From Rhodohalobacter sp. SW132 (GTDB lineage Bacteria > Bacteroidota > Rhodothermia > Balneolales > Balneolaceae), in NCBI RefSeq assembly GCF_003390325.1, contig NZ_QUOK01000007.1:124001-188000 (forward strand): a DNA stretch of 64,000 bases, written 5' to 3'. How positions within the stretch are numbered: the first letter of the stretch is position 1; every line of letters starts with the position of its first letter. Below, one piece after another: positions 1-8,987 of this stretch. The position numbers and the translations under genes are program-made. The notes under the pieces are model-generated. The model was not told the DNA's origin. It did no database searches and saw only the letters and a list, made by a program, of their open reading frames with translations.

Positions 1-1116
1 CTTATGAAAGGAGACTGCGGGGGGCCCAAAAGTGCTCAGCTTATCCTGAAGGATCCCACAGTGGACACCGCTGTACTCGAATGTGCCAGAGGTGGAATTT
101 TGCGTGCCGGACTCGGATTTGACAGGTGTGATGTTGCCGCAGTTACAAATGTTGCAGCCGACCACCTTGGTATGAAAGGAATTCAGACTCTCGATCAGAT
201 GGCAGACCTGAAATCGGTGGTGCCTGAAAGTGTACATCCGGGCGGACATGCCGTACTTAACGCCGATGATGACAGAGTATATGCAATGCGAAAAAAATTG
301 CAGTGTAAGCCGGTACTTTTCTCAATGCAGGATGACAGTATTCGATTGAAACGGCATCGCAAGGCTGGCGGGATATGTGCAGTATTGACTGACAAAACTG
401 TTGTTATCTGGGATGGACAGGATACTCATACCATTGAACATATTGAGAATATACCGCTTAGCTTTGATGGACGCGCCCTGTTCATGATCGAGAATATACT
501 TGCGGCTGTAGCAGTGGCTTATACACAAAAAATATCTCCCGCAGTGATAAGCAGATCATTGAGAAATTTTAAGCCATCACCGGAACAAACACCAGGCAGG
601 ATGAACCTGTTTCAATTTGAAGATTTCGATGTATTGGTGGATTACTGCCATAATCCTGCAGGCATGAATGCGATCAAAGAATTTATTGATAACTCTTCTT
701 ACCTCTATAAAACAGGCATCATTTGTGGTATCGGAGATCGAAGAGAAGAAGACAGTCTTGAGCTGGGTCATCTTGCAGCGGAGCTTTTTTGCAAAATCAT
801 TATACGGGAAGATTCTGATCTGAGAGGGAAAAATGCCGGTGAAACATCAGCAATAGTAAGACGTGGAATTGAAAAATCCTGCTATAATCCGCCAGTTGTA
901 AATATTGCAAATGAAAAGCAGGCACTCCTGTTTGCAATGGAAAATGCATTGCCGGGCACACTCGTCATGCTCAGTGTTGAACACATCGAAGAGGTGACCA
1001 GCCTGCTGAAAAAGATGCAGCTTCAGGAGAATGATAAACGGATTACCAAGCCGGTCAGAAAAGTTATTCAAATGAAAAAAGACCATCCTGCAGAGATGAA
1101 TATGCTGCAACAGTAA
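1..1116 (+). CDS. cphA: Cyanophycin synthetase, C-terminal part (cut by window edge)
   Basis: The reading frame is open at base 1, so only the last ~371 residues are visible. CphA builds the Asp-Arg polymer cyanophycin by ATP-dependent ligation. What is visible is its Mur-ligase-like half: a GDCGGPKSA segment at the start, then ETARGGILR-like (ECARGGILRAGLGFDRCD), TNVAADHLGMKGI, VLNADDD and, in the C-terminal subdomain, DYCHNPAGM and GIGDRREED. These are characteristic of CphA rather than of MurE. The ATP-grasp N-terminal half must lie to the left. The C-terminus ends in a Lys/Met-rich tail. No cyanophycinase is visible on this side. A hairpin follows the stop. Family assignment is firm; polymer production is inferred. 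Confidence 0.9.
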   Translation, partial: LMKGDCGGPKSAQLILKDPTVDTAVLECARGGILRAGLGFDRCDVAAVTNVAADHLGMKGIQTLDQMADLKSVVPESVHPGGHAVLNADDDRVYAMRKKLQCKPVLFSMQDDSIRLKRHRKAGGICAVLTDKTVVIWDGQDTHTIEHIENIPLSFDGRALFMIENILAAVAVAYTQKISPAVISRSLRNFKPSPEQTPGRMNLFQFEDFDVLVDYCHNPAGMNAIKEFIDNSSYLYKTGIICGIGDRREEDSLELGHLAAELFCKIIIREDSDLRGKNAGETSAIVRRGIEKSCYNPPVVNIANEKQALLFAMENALPGTLVMLSVEHIEEVTSLLKKMQLQENDKRITKPVRKVIQMKKDHPAEMNMLQQ

Positions 1117-1132
1117 AAAAACAAAACCCTCC

Positions 1133-1153
1133 AGGAGTTCAAAAAAAACTCCT
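1133..1153 (+). terminator. Hairpin after cphA
   Basis: Perfect 7-bp inverted repeat AGGAGTT/AACTCCT around an A-rich loop, 17 bases past the cphA stop. No good T-run follows, so termination strength is uncertain. Confidence 0.4.
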
Positions 1154-1177
1154 ATGAATCAGCGCCTGATTAATTTA

Positions 1178-1340
1178 AGTTTATGAGTTGAATTTGAGCA
1201 CCCGGTCTTTTTGACCCACCCCCGGCCCCTCCCTATGTCGCAAATACACTCCATATGGAGGGGAGCTCAATAAACCATTCATAGCCTGCTTAAGGTATTT
1301 AGGGTCTGTGAATTCAGATGATGCTTTTTAGACAGCCTCA
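1178..1340 (+). repeat. Dispersed repeat family B, copy 1
   Basis: A non-coding ~160-bp block with a core of CCCACCCCCGGCCCCTCC, then TATGTCGCAAATACACTCCA and GGAGGGGAGCTCAATAAACC. It recurs almost completely, reverse-complemented, at 17838-18003, and in part at 33605-33715 (reverse) and 43750-43850 (forward). CCCCTCC and GGAGGGG inside it can pair as a hairpin. No ORF is conserved between copies. It fills most of the 329-bp spacer between cphA and the histidine kinase. Confidence 0.8.
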
Positions 1341-1371
1341 GGTTTGGAAACATCTGAGTTTGTTGCAGCGG

Positions 1372-1414
1372 TAAAAAACAAAACCCTCTAAGACCTCAAA
1401 ATTCCCGGAGGGTT
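1372..1414 (-). terminator. Rho-independent-type terminator of the GAF histidine kinase
   Basis: On the minus strand AACCCTC pairs with GAGGGTT (1408-1414 and 1382-1388) and is followed by TTGTTTTTT, 32 bases downstream of the kinase stop codon. Confidence 0.55.
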
Positions 1415-1445
1415 GGTTCAAAATAATCCGCGTTCCGGAATTGTT

Positions 1446-2636
1446 CTACACGCGCGGCAGCGTAACTACGAAAGTACTGCCTTTTCCTACTTCAGATTGT
1501 ATATTAAGGCTTCCTTCTAAGGACTCAACGAGGTGATTAACCAGGGAGAGACCAAAACCATATCCGCATTCTCCAGACGTACCGTTCGTGGATTTTCCCG
1601 TTCCGCTGCGGATCTCTGCAAGTTGACTCTCGTCAATCCCAACTCCCGTATCCGACACGTTTATGTGCAGTTTTTTATTTTCCTCTTCTTTATCAAGCAA
1701 AATAGCAACCGTTACACGTCCATGTTCAGGCGTAAATTTGATGGCGTTAGAGATTAAATTACCGATAATCTGAAGTAGTTTATTTTTAACAAAAGGTACA
1801 TCCAGATTCTTATCCGAAATGTTTATCTCTAATTTCACACCCTTTGTCTGAGCCTGGGGTATGTAAAGCTGTTCCAATTTGTTTTTAAATGTCTTGAGGT
1901 TGAATTCATTTTGACCAGGCTGATTGTTTTCAGACGCCCCCAGGATTTCTTCAGCCAGCTCCATGATAGATTTTCCGCCCTTCCCGATCAGATCCATCAT
2001 CTCAAGGATATCATCAATTTTGTTCTCTCTGCCTTGCTCTTTTATGAGCTCAGACAAACCGATGATTCCTCCCAGAGGGCCCCGGATATCATGACTTACT
2101 TTTCGCTGGTTTTCCTTTAATTCTTCAATTCTATTCTGAAGAACATGAACCTTCTTTACATTCTCGAGGCGACTTACAATTTCGCTCGCAATAATTTTGA
2201 GCAGATTGATTTTCTCAGGAGTAAGATCTTTTTCGGCGGTATCCAGCACACAGAGGGCCCCGATATTATTTCCTTCTGTAGTTTTCAAAGGTAATCCAAA
2301 ATAGTACCTCAGATGCGGATCTCCCTGGACATATAATTTATCTTTTACCCGTTCATCTTTACTCAAATCCTTGATTTCCAGCTGATTACCATTCAGTATG
2401 GTATACTGGCACACTGAGTCTTCGCGCGGCATGCTGTCAATGTCCAGACCGTGTTCCGATACGGTCCACTGGGTATAGCTATCGATAATATTAACAAGGG
2501 AGATTTCCGTTCCGGCAATTCGGGCGGCCAGTTTATTGAGATCTTTGAAGTGATCATTCAGTGAAGAATAATCAAGATCATATTCTGACAGTTCAAGAAC
2601 ACGATTGAACTCTTTATCAAGCTTCGGTGATTCCAT
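1446..2636 (-). CDS. GAF-domain sensor histidine kinase (cytoplasmic)
   Basis: A 396-residue kinase without signal peptide or membrane segments, so it should sense an internal cue. Residues ~25-160 form a GAF domain of the type found in many Bacteroidota kinases (PREDSVCQYTI, YYFGLPL, GALCVLD). A short coiled coil leads to the H-box KVSHDIRGPLGG with phospho-acceptor His182. The catalytic domain has the N-box (NLISNAIKFTP), G1 (DTGVGID) and G2 (GYGFGLSLV). No receiver domain is fused and no response regulator gene is adjacent, so it is an orphan kinase. It runs convergent with cphA, with a terminator between them. Ligand and target cannot be read from the sequence. Confidence 0.88.
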   Translation of the reverse strand: MESPKLDKEFNRVLELSEYDLDYSSLNDHFKDLNKLAARIAGTEISLVNIIDSYTQWTVSEHGLDIDSMPREDSVCQYTILNGNQLEIKDLSKDERVKDKLYVQGDPHLRYYFGLPLKTTEGNNIGALCVLDTAEKDLTPEKINLLKIIASEIVSRLENVKKVHVLQNRIEELKENQRKVSHDIRGPLGGIIGLSELIKEQGRENKIDDILEMMDLIGKGGKSIMELAEEILGASENNQPGQNEFNLKTFKNKLEQLYIPQAQTKGVKLEINISDKNLDVPFVKNKLLQIIGNLISNAIKFTPEHGRVTVAILLDKEEENKKLHINVSDTGVGIDESQLAEIRSGTGKSTNGTSGECGYGFGLSLVNHLVESLEGSLNIQSEVGKGSTFVVTLPRV

Positions 2637-2845
2637 AGAGAAAGAGCAGGGTGATTCGGGGGAGTATGTAATGAGGTAATTGGTTTTTATCGTCTTATAT
2701 CGAAATAAGTTAAACCTGGTGAAGAACCATATGTGAAGGCTTTATGCCAGCGGATAAGTTATTCTTTACACATCCCTTATTGCGTATTGGAATACTTATC
2801 TATTAATTCCAGATACAAACCAACGATCCGAAACCAATTGAGAAG

Positions 2846-4081
2846 ATGATGAAAACAGGCCGAGCCATCTTTTGGGTGTTCATATCCAGTTTCGTGATAT
2901 TAATTTCTCTGGTCATTATCACACCCCGGGATTCTCTCGCCCAGGATTCAACTTCCGATGTCGGGAATTTTTACCCGTTCCTTGAAGCCTACAGCTCCGG
3001 CCATAGTAACAGCTTGTCTTTTCTTGAGAACGACCGTACCGATATAGAATCGTGGAGAACAGAAGCCCGGTCCAAACTCGATGAACTCCTCGCTTTCCAT
3101 CCGGATCATGCCCCCCTTGATCCTCAGGTTCTCGATTCCTCTAAACGCCAGGGTTATACGCAATATCGTGTACAATACAACCTGAATGCCCTGCAAAAAA
3201 CCGAGGCTTTCCTTTTGATCCCAGATAATCTTGAAGATCCTGCCCCGGCGGTGATTGCACTGCATGACCATGGCGGATTTTATTATTACGGCAAAGAGAA
3301 GCACAATCGGATTGATGATCAACCTGAAATTTTAGAGACCTATATCAATAATTTATATGATGGGCGGACCTATGCCGATGAGCTGGCCATGCGGGGTTTT
3401 GTGGTCCTCAGCCCGGATGCCTTCTATTTCGGATCTCAGCGGATTGATCCCGATAAAATCACACCGGAAAATACCTCAGGTTATTCCCGGAATACCCATG
3501 AAAATATCGACGAAAAAATTGATGCGTTCAACAATCTCGCAAGTAAACATGAGATCCCGATGCAGAAAACCATTTTAACTGCCGGCACTACCTGGCCGGG
3601 CATTATGCTGCAGGGCGATCGACGCGCGATCGACTTCCTGCTTTCACGATCCGAAGTTGATTCATCACGCATCGGAGTGATGGGCCTTTCTCTTGGCGGC
3701 CTGCGCACCACCTATCTTTTCGGAATGGATTCCCGAATAAAGGCGGGCGTCATTGCCGGTTTTTCCAGTTCCTACGAACAGATGCTGCGCCGCCATCTTC
3801 GTCACACCTGGATGATGTACGTTCCCCGGCAATATCAATTCCTGGATCTTCCAGATGTTGCCTCACTGAATGCCCCAAATCCACTTCTTATTTTGAATGC
3901 TGAGCGGGACCATCTTTTTCCTATGGAGGGAATGAAAGCTGCGGAAGAAAAACTGAGGCGAATTTATGCCAGAATGGGAGCTGATGAGCAATTTCAAACT
4001 AATTATTACGATCTGCCTCACTCCATGTCGATCCCTATGCAGGAGGATGCTTTTGACTGGCTGGAAAGGTGGCTAAAGTGA
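2846..4081 (+). CDS. Secreted alpha/beta-hydrolase (dienelactone hydrolase/acetylesterase-like)
   Basis: A 411-residue protein with an N-terminal hydrophobic export signal (residues ~8-33, ending near SLAQD), so it is periplasmic or secreted. The fold is an alpha/beta-hydrolase: oxyanion region ALHDHGGF, nucleophile elbow GLSLGG with Ser282, acid region NAERDHLFP and a C-terminal LPHSMS histidine. This resembles the dienelactone hydrolase/acetyl-xylan esterase-like families often attached to polysaccharide degradation. The next two genes on the same strand are a sugar-acid reductase and a Gfo/Idh dehydrogenase, so an ester-bearing carbohydrate is a plausible substrate; that is inference. The ~200-bp gap to the next gene carries a repeat remnant, so the three may not form one transcript. 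Confidence 0.75.
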   Translation: MMKTGRAIFWVFISSFVILISLVIITPRDSLAQDSTSDVGNFYPFLEAYSSGHSNSLSFLENDRTDIESWRTEARSKLDELLAFHPDHAPLDPQVLDSSKRQGYTQYRVQYNLNALQKTEAFLLIPDNLEDPAPAVIALHDHGGFYYYGKEKHNRIDDQPEILETYINNLYDGRTYADELAMRGFVVLSPDAFYFGSQRIDPDKITPENTSGYSRNTHENIDEKIDAFNNLASKHEIPMQKTILTAGTTWPGIMLQGDRRAIDFLLSRSEVDSSRIGVMGLSLGGLRTTYLFGMDSRIKAGVIAGFSSSYEQMLRRHLRHTWMMYVPRQYQFLDLPDVASLNAPNPLLILNAERDHLFPMEGMKAAEEKLRRIYARMGADEQFQTNYYDLPHSMSIPMQEDAFDWLERWLK

Positions 4082-4190
4082 GTTGGGGGTTAAGTTTTAA
4101 ATATTCAGTAAGTCGGGAATTTTCTAATGAGATGTCTTAAGCAAGAGTTTTTATCGCGGTTTTCATTTTACTGAAGAACATCCTCCTGTT

Positions 4191-4216
4191 TCCCCCTTTA
4201 TTAAGGGGGACTTTTA
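4191..4216. repeat. Remnant of dispersed repeat family A
   Basis: TCCCCCTTTA/TTAAGGGGGA palindrome followed by CTTTTAC, matching the 'agtccccctttgaaggggga' core of family A (8251, 17574, 43622). Confidence 0.45.
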
Positions 4217-4278
4217 CGAAACCATTTTTACGCTCGTGTTATTCAACGAACAGAATACTTTTCAACACAATATAATCC

Positions 4279-5301
4279 ATGAGTGATTTGAGAATACCGT
4301 ACCAAACTTTAATTGATACTTTCAGGGAGATTCTCCTGGAATACGCCTTCACCGCTGACCGCGCAGAGCTTTGTGCTACCCTGTTTGCCAAAGCCAGCCT
4401 TGACGGGGTAGCATCGCACGGGCTGAACCGGTTTCCATTTTTTTTGAACTATATACAGGAAGGTTATATCGATGTGAATGCAGAGCCGGAATGTACAGAT
4501 TCAATTGGATCGTTTGAACGCTGGGATGGCAACCTGGGTCCTGGCAATTTAAATGCTCATCATTGCATGGGCCGGGCCATTGAACTGGCAAAAGAATATG
4601 GAATGGGCTGCGTAGCGCTGAAAAACACCAACCACTGGATGCGTGGCGGCAACTTTGGCTGGCAGGCTGTGGATGAAGGATGCATAGGGATCTGTTTCAC
4701 AAACACGAAACCCAACATGCCCGCCTGGGGCGGCAGTGAACCTGTTCTCGGAAATAATCCGGTGGTGATTGCGGTGCCCAGGAAAAACGGACCTGTGGTG
4801 ATAGATATGGCGCTTGCCCAATTTTCCTATGGTAAAATGCATTCCTATAAAAACCGAGGTGAGCAGCTTCCATTCGATGGTGGGTTTGATGAAAACGGGA
4901 GTCTGACAAAGGATCCCGGAGAAATTATCGAAAAAGAATTGGCACTCCCGATCGGACTCTGGAAGGGAGCCGGTCTGTCCCTCGTACTGGATATGGTCGC
5001 CTCAGTATTATCTAATGGAAATGCCACCCATGATATCGGGCAGATGGAGGAAGAGCACGCCATATCCCAGCTGTTTCTCTGCTTTTATCCGCCGAAACTT
5101 GGTACTTCTCCCTTTTCGGATAAGAAACTTGACGCCATTATTGACAACCTGAAAGCCTCCTCCGTTTTCGGTGATTCTGATGTACGATATCCCGGCGAGG
5201 CCACCCTGGCCCGGCGCAGGGAAAACCTGGAACACGGAGTGCCGGTTGATAAAGATACCTGGGAGCACGTTCTTACTCTTGGGCCCAAACTTAACTCTTA
5301 A
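4279..5301 (+). CDS. dlgD: 2,3-diketo-L-gulonate reductase-like (Ldh_2/malate-lactate dehydrogenase family)
   Basis: A 340-residue NAD(P)H-dependent oxidoreductase of the Ldh_2 family. It aligns by eye along its length with E. coli YiaK/DlgD: VASHGLNRFP (catalytic His), ALKNTNHWMRGGNFGWQA, GICFTNT, FSYGKM, LPFDGGFDENGSLTKDPG, LPIGLWKGAGLSLVLDM. The NHWMRGG and PxDGGFDxxGxLTKxPG blocks are shared with DlgD rather than with malate or ureidoglycolate dehydrogenases. The enzyme would reduce a 2,3-diketo sugar acid in the cytoplasm. A secreted esterase lies upstream and a Gfo/Idh dehydrogenase downstream, which fits a sugar-acid pathway. No kinase, aldolase or transporter of a complete ulaA-G/yia-like route is nearby, so the exact substrate is uncertain. 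Confidence 0.82.
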   Translation: MSDLRIPYQTLIDTFREILLEYAFTADRAELCATLFAKASLDGVASHGLNRFPFFLNYIQEGYIDVNAEPECTDSIGSFERWDGNLGPGNLNAHHCMGRAIELAKEYGMGCVALKNTNHWMRGGNFGWQAVDEGCIGICFTNTKPNMPAWGGSEPVLGNNPVVIAVPRKNGPVVIDMALAQFSYGKMHSYKNRGEQLPFDGGFDENGSLTKDPGEIIEKELALPIGLWKGAGLSLVLDMVASVLSNGNATHDIGQMEEEHAISQLFLCFYPPKLGTSPFSDKKLDAIIDNLKASSVFGDSDVRYPGEATLARRRENLEHGVPVDKDTWEHVLTLGPKLNS

Positions 5302-5310
5302 GATTCTGCC

Positions 5311-5452
5311 GTAAACTTTGTGGGTCATGTAAAAGTCATCCAACGCCACGGCGTGGGATCTCCAATTCCTGCGAGGGATTGGACGAAAGCAACATGAGGG
5401 GATGCCGCATCGGAGTGCGGCATGACGATCATAAAATTTGACCCACAAGTCC
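5311..5452. repeat. MITE-like inverted-repeat element between dlgD and the Gfo/Idh gene
   Basis: The block is bounded by ACTTTGTGGGTCA near 5315 and TTTGACCCACAAGT near 5438, an inverted pair with GTGGGTCA/TGACCCAC perfect. It contains smaller palindromes such as CGCCACGGCG and GATGCCGCAT/GTGCGGCAT. It has no ORF. This looks like a short non-autonomous element inserted in the spacer; no second copy was found in this window. Confidence 0.5.
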
Positions 5453-5506
5453 CAAAGGAATGACTTTGTCGAATTCCAATAGAACCATTATTAACAACTC
5501 AATATC

Positions 5507-6499
5507 ATGAAAAGCTTTCCTGATTCAGAAGTCAGATGGGGTATTCTTGGAGCAGGGGATGTATGCGAAGTAAAAAGTGCTCCGGTCATGAATATAATCG
5601 AGCATTCAAAGCTGGTAGCTGTGATGCGCCGGACCGGGGAAAAAGCCAAAGATTATGCCGAACGTCATCAGGTTCCCAAATGGTATGATGATGCCGATAA
5701 GCTTCTAAATGATCCCGACATCAACGCTATCTACATCGCCACTCCGCCCGATGCTCACGAATATCTCGCCAAAAAAGCCTTTGCAGCAGGAAAGCCGGTG
5801 TATGTCGAAAAACCGATGGCACGGACATCCCTCGAATGCCGGTCGATGATCGCGGCATCCTCGCAGGCTGGCCTCCCGCTTTATGTGGCGTACTATCGCC
5901 GGGCTCTTCCCAACTTTCTCAAAATCAAAGCACTTGTCGATAAAGGAGTGATCGGCGACGTTCGCCTGGTCAACATTCAGCTCCACAAACCTGCAAATCC
6001 GGATTTAGTAGCAAAGACAGATAATGATTGGCGGGTAAAACCGGAAGTCGCCGGAGGCGGTTATTTTTACGATCTCGCATCCCATCAGCTCGATTTCCTT
6101 GACTTTCTTCTGGGGCCTATTGAAACAGCAACTGGGTTTGCCGGGAACCAGGCCGGTCTGTATGAAGCCAATGATATCGTAACCGGCAGCTTTCGTTTTG
6201 AAAATGGCGTGATGGGCACCGGAAGCTGGTGTTTTACGGCTTCGGATGCATCCTCTATTGATCAAACCATCATCACTGGAAATTTGGGACAAATCACCTA
6301 CCCGACTTTTGACGGATCCGACGTAGTTCTGGAGACTGATAAAAACGGCCGGGAAACGTTCGAGTTTGACCTCCCAAAACATATTCAGCAGCCCCTGATT
6401 CAATTGGTAGTGGATGATCTGCTTGGTATGGATGAATGCCCAAGTACTGGTGTGACCGGAGCACGGACCAACAATGTGATGGAACTCATAACCCGGTGA
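5507..6499 (+). CDS. Gfo/Idh/MocA family oxidoreductase
   Basis: A 330-residue cytoplasmic NAD(P)-dependent sugar dehydrogenase family member. The N-terminal Rossmann motif is WGILGAGDV (residues ~11-19), followed by IYIATPP and the family hallmark YVEKPMA with its catalytic lysine. The C-terminal half has GGGYFYDLASHQLDFLDFLLG, the usual substrate-side histidine segment. Length is normal. It follows dlgD on the same strand, with a 205-bp gap carrying an inverted-repeat element. It probably oxidises or reduces a sugar or sugar acid in the same pathway, but the family is too broad for a substrate call. Confidence 0.88.
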   Translation: MKSFPDSEVRWGILGAGDVCEVKSAPVMNIIEHSKLVAVMRRTGEKAKDYAERHQVPKWYDDADKLLNDPDINAIYIATPPDAHEYLAKKAFAAGKPVYVEKPMARTSLECRSMIAASSQAGLPLYVAYYRRALPNFLKIKALVDKGVIGDVRLVNIQLHKPANPDLVAKTDNDWRVKPEVAGGGYFYDLASHQLDFLDFLLGPIETATGFAGNQAGLYEANDIVTGSFRFENGVMGTGSWCFTASDASSIDQTIITGNLGQITYPTFDGSDVVLETDKNGRETFEFDLPKHIQQPLIQLVVDDLLGMDECPSTGVTGARTNNVMELITR

Positions 6500-6702
6500 A
6501 TGCAATTCTTTGGACAATTCCTGAATCCAAAAGTTTGACTAAAATTTCACACGAGTTGTGTCTTCACTATGGGTACTGGCCGCCTGCCTCTATTCTTATC
6601 GGACCATCAGAATTTACCATGTCATCAATGCTCTTGTGATTATCTGAATCGGGTCTGTTCACAAAAAGAGGTTAGAGCTCTAAGGAAAATTTTAATCTGA
6701 AT

Positions 6703-6735
6703 AAAAAAAAACGGACACCTTCAGGTGCCCGTTTT
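6703..6735. terminator. Bidirectional terminator between convergent genes
   Basis: AAAACGGACACCT/AGGTGCCCGTTTT forms a GC-rich hairpin with an A-tract on the left and a T-tract on the right. It could end both the Gfo/Idh transcript and the convergent DUF3494 gene. Confidence 0.65.
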
Positions 6736-6765
6736 ATGGTTACTATAGATTGCGTTATTACTCTC

Positions 6766-8106
6766 TTATCTGTTTGTTGATGTAGTTTGGCCGGCCATAC
6801 TTCTTGGTTCGGTTACAGTATTATCATCAAGGGTTATGGATGTTTGACTAAACATCCTTCCGTTCAGTTTTGCACCATTTTCAAGTTTGATATCATTTTT
6901 GGACAAAATGATCCCCTCAAATTGTGCATTCTTGCCGATGGTTACTTCACCTTCTACAAACCAAAAGACATTGTCTGCCCGGGCTCCGTCGGTTAAAGTA
7001 ATTACGATATTTTCATCTATCATAAGATCACTACCTACTTTGAAAAGCCATACATCCTCTTCACTGCCTGAAAGAGTCACATCATAATGAATATGGAGCG
7101 AGTCACTCCATTCATGGGTTCCGGAGGTCAACGTAGAATCCTGAAAACTTCCGTTCTTGTGGCTTGCAGTATCATTCCCATTCTGACTCGATGCATTATT
7201 GTAGGCAGACATCATATCTTCGATCGCTTCACTGACATCCTGAGATGTTGTGTCGCTTTGGTCTGATTGCCATACAATAACCTCGTCGGAAGTAGTCTGT
7301 CGTACTGAATCTGCAAAAGCTTTCTCTTCTTTTGTTTTCTCAGTTTCTGTTGTATCTGATACAGAACCTTCTCCGGTGCGTCCCGTTATCATTGATTCGG
7401 ATCCATTATGGATGTTTGTTTTTGCGAGAATTACAAACTGGCCGGCTTTACCAAGATCAATCATGGTTGTCGTACTTTTTTGTGTCGTATCTGCAGCGCT
7501 GTCCCTGTATTGGTTATTCTCCAAACCATATCTATCCGTATCAAGGGTGCTGTGTTGATTTTCGGTGTATGCCCAATCAGATGAACCATTCGTTGAAAAA
7601 CTCCAGTTATGTTCATTTTCCAGAGCAATATTCTCTGAATTTTTCACGCCGCTTGTTACGGTAAAAGTGTATTCGGCACCCTCTTTCAATTCTGTGTCAG
7701 GTTCGAAAACCGCAACGTTGCCAGAATAGCTGATGGTACCACTAACAGCGCCGTTATTTTGCTGCCAGTCTTTTTCAGAATCCTTTTTTTCTGATCTCTC
7801 TTTTATACGATCATCCATATTCTCGCCTTGATCTTTATTCATTGAATCTGCAGACGTTATATATAATTTTAATGTATTTTCGTTAATCGTTGTTTCATCC
7901 ATCTCGCTGCTGAATGTGATCTCAATAACACTACGCAGATCAACATTTTCCTCACCACCGGCGGGATTTGTTGATAGAATAACGGGTGATTCTGCCTCAG
8001 GGTTTACAATAGTGGTTGCATCCTGTGCAATACTGCCGGCAGTAAAACCGGTGAAGAGCAGAGTTGTAATGGCAATGCTTTTTAAAAACTGTTTATCTTT
8101 TCTCAT
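6766..8106 (-). CDS. Secreted Ig-like (Big_5) plus DUF3494 ice-binding-like protein
   Basis: Starting at the ATG at 8106 gives 446 residues with a clear signal peptide (positively charged start, hydrophobic stretch, TAGSIAQ). The frame is open 35 codons further upstream, but that extension would bury the signal. Residues ~40-175 resemble a bacterial Ig-like Big_5 domain (PAGGEENVDLRSVIEITFSS, WSFSTNG). The rest matches the DUF3494 ice-binding-like beta-helix: LGKAGQFVILAKTNIHNG, then VWLFKVGSDLMID, GARADNVFWFVEG, GAQFEG-like KNAQFEGIILSKNDI and GAKLNGRMFSQTSITLDDN. The two DUF3494 parts are separated by a long acidic, Ser/Thr-rich insert. The family includes true antifreeze proteins and plain adhesins; which this is cannot be told. 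Confidence 0.8.
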   Translation of the reverse strand: MRKDKQFLKSIAITTLLFTGFTAGSIAQDATTIVNPEAESPVILSTNPAGGEENVDLRSVIEITFSSEMDETTINENTLKLYITSADSMNKDQGENMDDRIKERSEKKDSEKDWQQNNGAVSGTISYSGNVAVFEPDTELKEGAEYTFTVTSGVKNSENIALENEHNWSFSTNGSSDWAYTENQHSTLDTDRYGLENNQYRDSAADTTQKSTTTMIDLGKAGQFVILAKTNIHNGSESMITGRTGEGSVSDTTETEKTKEEKAFADSVRQTTSDEVIVWQSDQSDTTSQDVSEAIEDMMSAYNNASSQNGNDTASHKNGSFQDSTLTSGTHEWSDSLHIHYDVTLSGSEEDVWLFKVGSDLMIDENIVITLTDGARADNVFWFVEGEVTIGKNAQFEGIILSKNDIKLENGAKLNGRMFSQTSITLDDNTVTEPRSMAGQTTSTNR

Positions 8107-8250
8107 GATTTTTTGTTTAAAGATTGGTGTAAGTACATATTTCAGCTTTAATATGCTTATAAAATTGCTGAGGGCTGTTACAGCATCCTTGCCATGAGTT
8201 GCAGATATCATTGAAGGGTTTTTGATCGAATTCCTCCTGTTTTAATCAAA

Positions 8251-8503
8251 ATGGTTTAATTCCCCGACCCTCTGGGTCGGAGAGGATAAAAGTCCCCCTT
8301 TGAAGGGGGAAGCGAACGGAGTGAGCAGGGGGATGACTTCCTGAGTGTGGAAGTGTGCATGGAGTTTCTTGTTGTGAAGCTCTGTAGGTCATCCCCCATT
8401 GCCCCCTTCGAAGGGGGACACTCCAGAATAAACTTCATATCGACCAGAAAGGTATGGGACCCAATTTGATACCTCGTGGGCTCTGCCTCGAGGTAGTTCA
8501 TTA
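8251..8503 (+). repeat. Dispersed repeat family A, copy 1
   Basis: Non-coding block running from TGGTTTAATTCCCCGACCC through AGTCCCCCTTTGAAGGGGGA to CTCGTGGGCTCTGC and AGGTAGTTCATT. Near-complete copies lie at 17574-17836 and 43622-43983. The two halves carry complementary GGGGGA/TCCCCC tracts and can fold on themselves. Long open frames across it on the minus strand are by-products of the repeat. The remaining spacer 8504-8783 shows nothing recognisable. Confidence 0.8.
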
Positions 8504-8783
8504 AAACTCCTTTCAAAATTATGTGGTGGAGATGTTTCATATATCTCAATCGGCACCTGTTGGCAGTAAATCCACATATAAGCTTCATTCTGGTGATAAT
8601 AATACGTTGATTTCTCCCGCACCTTTTCATTCAGGATCAAAATTTCATGACATGGCCTGTGATATATGTAAGACTTTGAAAATCACGCATAATGCATGTT
8701 AGTATCAATATTCACAAGTTTACATCTCAAAGACTATATAACCGTAATTGGTTATGGTATTGTAAAATTTGGATGGGGAAATC

Positions 8784-8987
8784 ATGAATGTGAAACAAAC
8801 ATTAGGCGGTTTAATGAGTGTCGCCGGATTTATCGGCGTCATATTTTTCGGATTTCAATACCTGGACGACTCAGAATCGTTTTCAATTCTGGGTGCAGAT
8901 GTTGCAGTTAGTACGGGTGATGTCGTTCCGATTCTGATATCACTCATTATCCTTATTGTGGGAGTCGTGATATATCGGTCTGAGTAG
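8784..8987 (+). CDS. Small two-helix membrane protein
   Basis: A 67-residue protein starting MNVKQTLGGLMSVAGFIG, with two hydrophobic helices (residues ~8-25 and ~45-63) joined by an acidic loop, ending in RSE. ATG 8784 is preferred over the longer start at 8769 because GGGGA stands about seven bases before it and the hydrophobic helix then begins at the usual distance. No family is recognised. It stands alone between repeat A and a small lysine-rich gene. Confidence 0.55.
   Translation: MNVKQTLGGLMSVAGFIGVIFFGFQYLDDSESFSILGADVAVSTGDVVPILISLIILIVGVVIYRSE

Noticed and set aside
8256-8640. Minus-strand frames with NELPRGRAHE-like peptide
   Set aside because: They lie on repeat family A; other copies of the repeat do not keep the frame.
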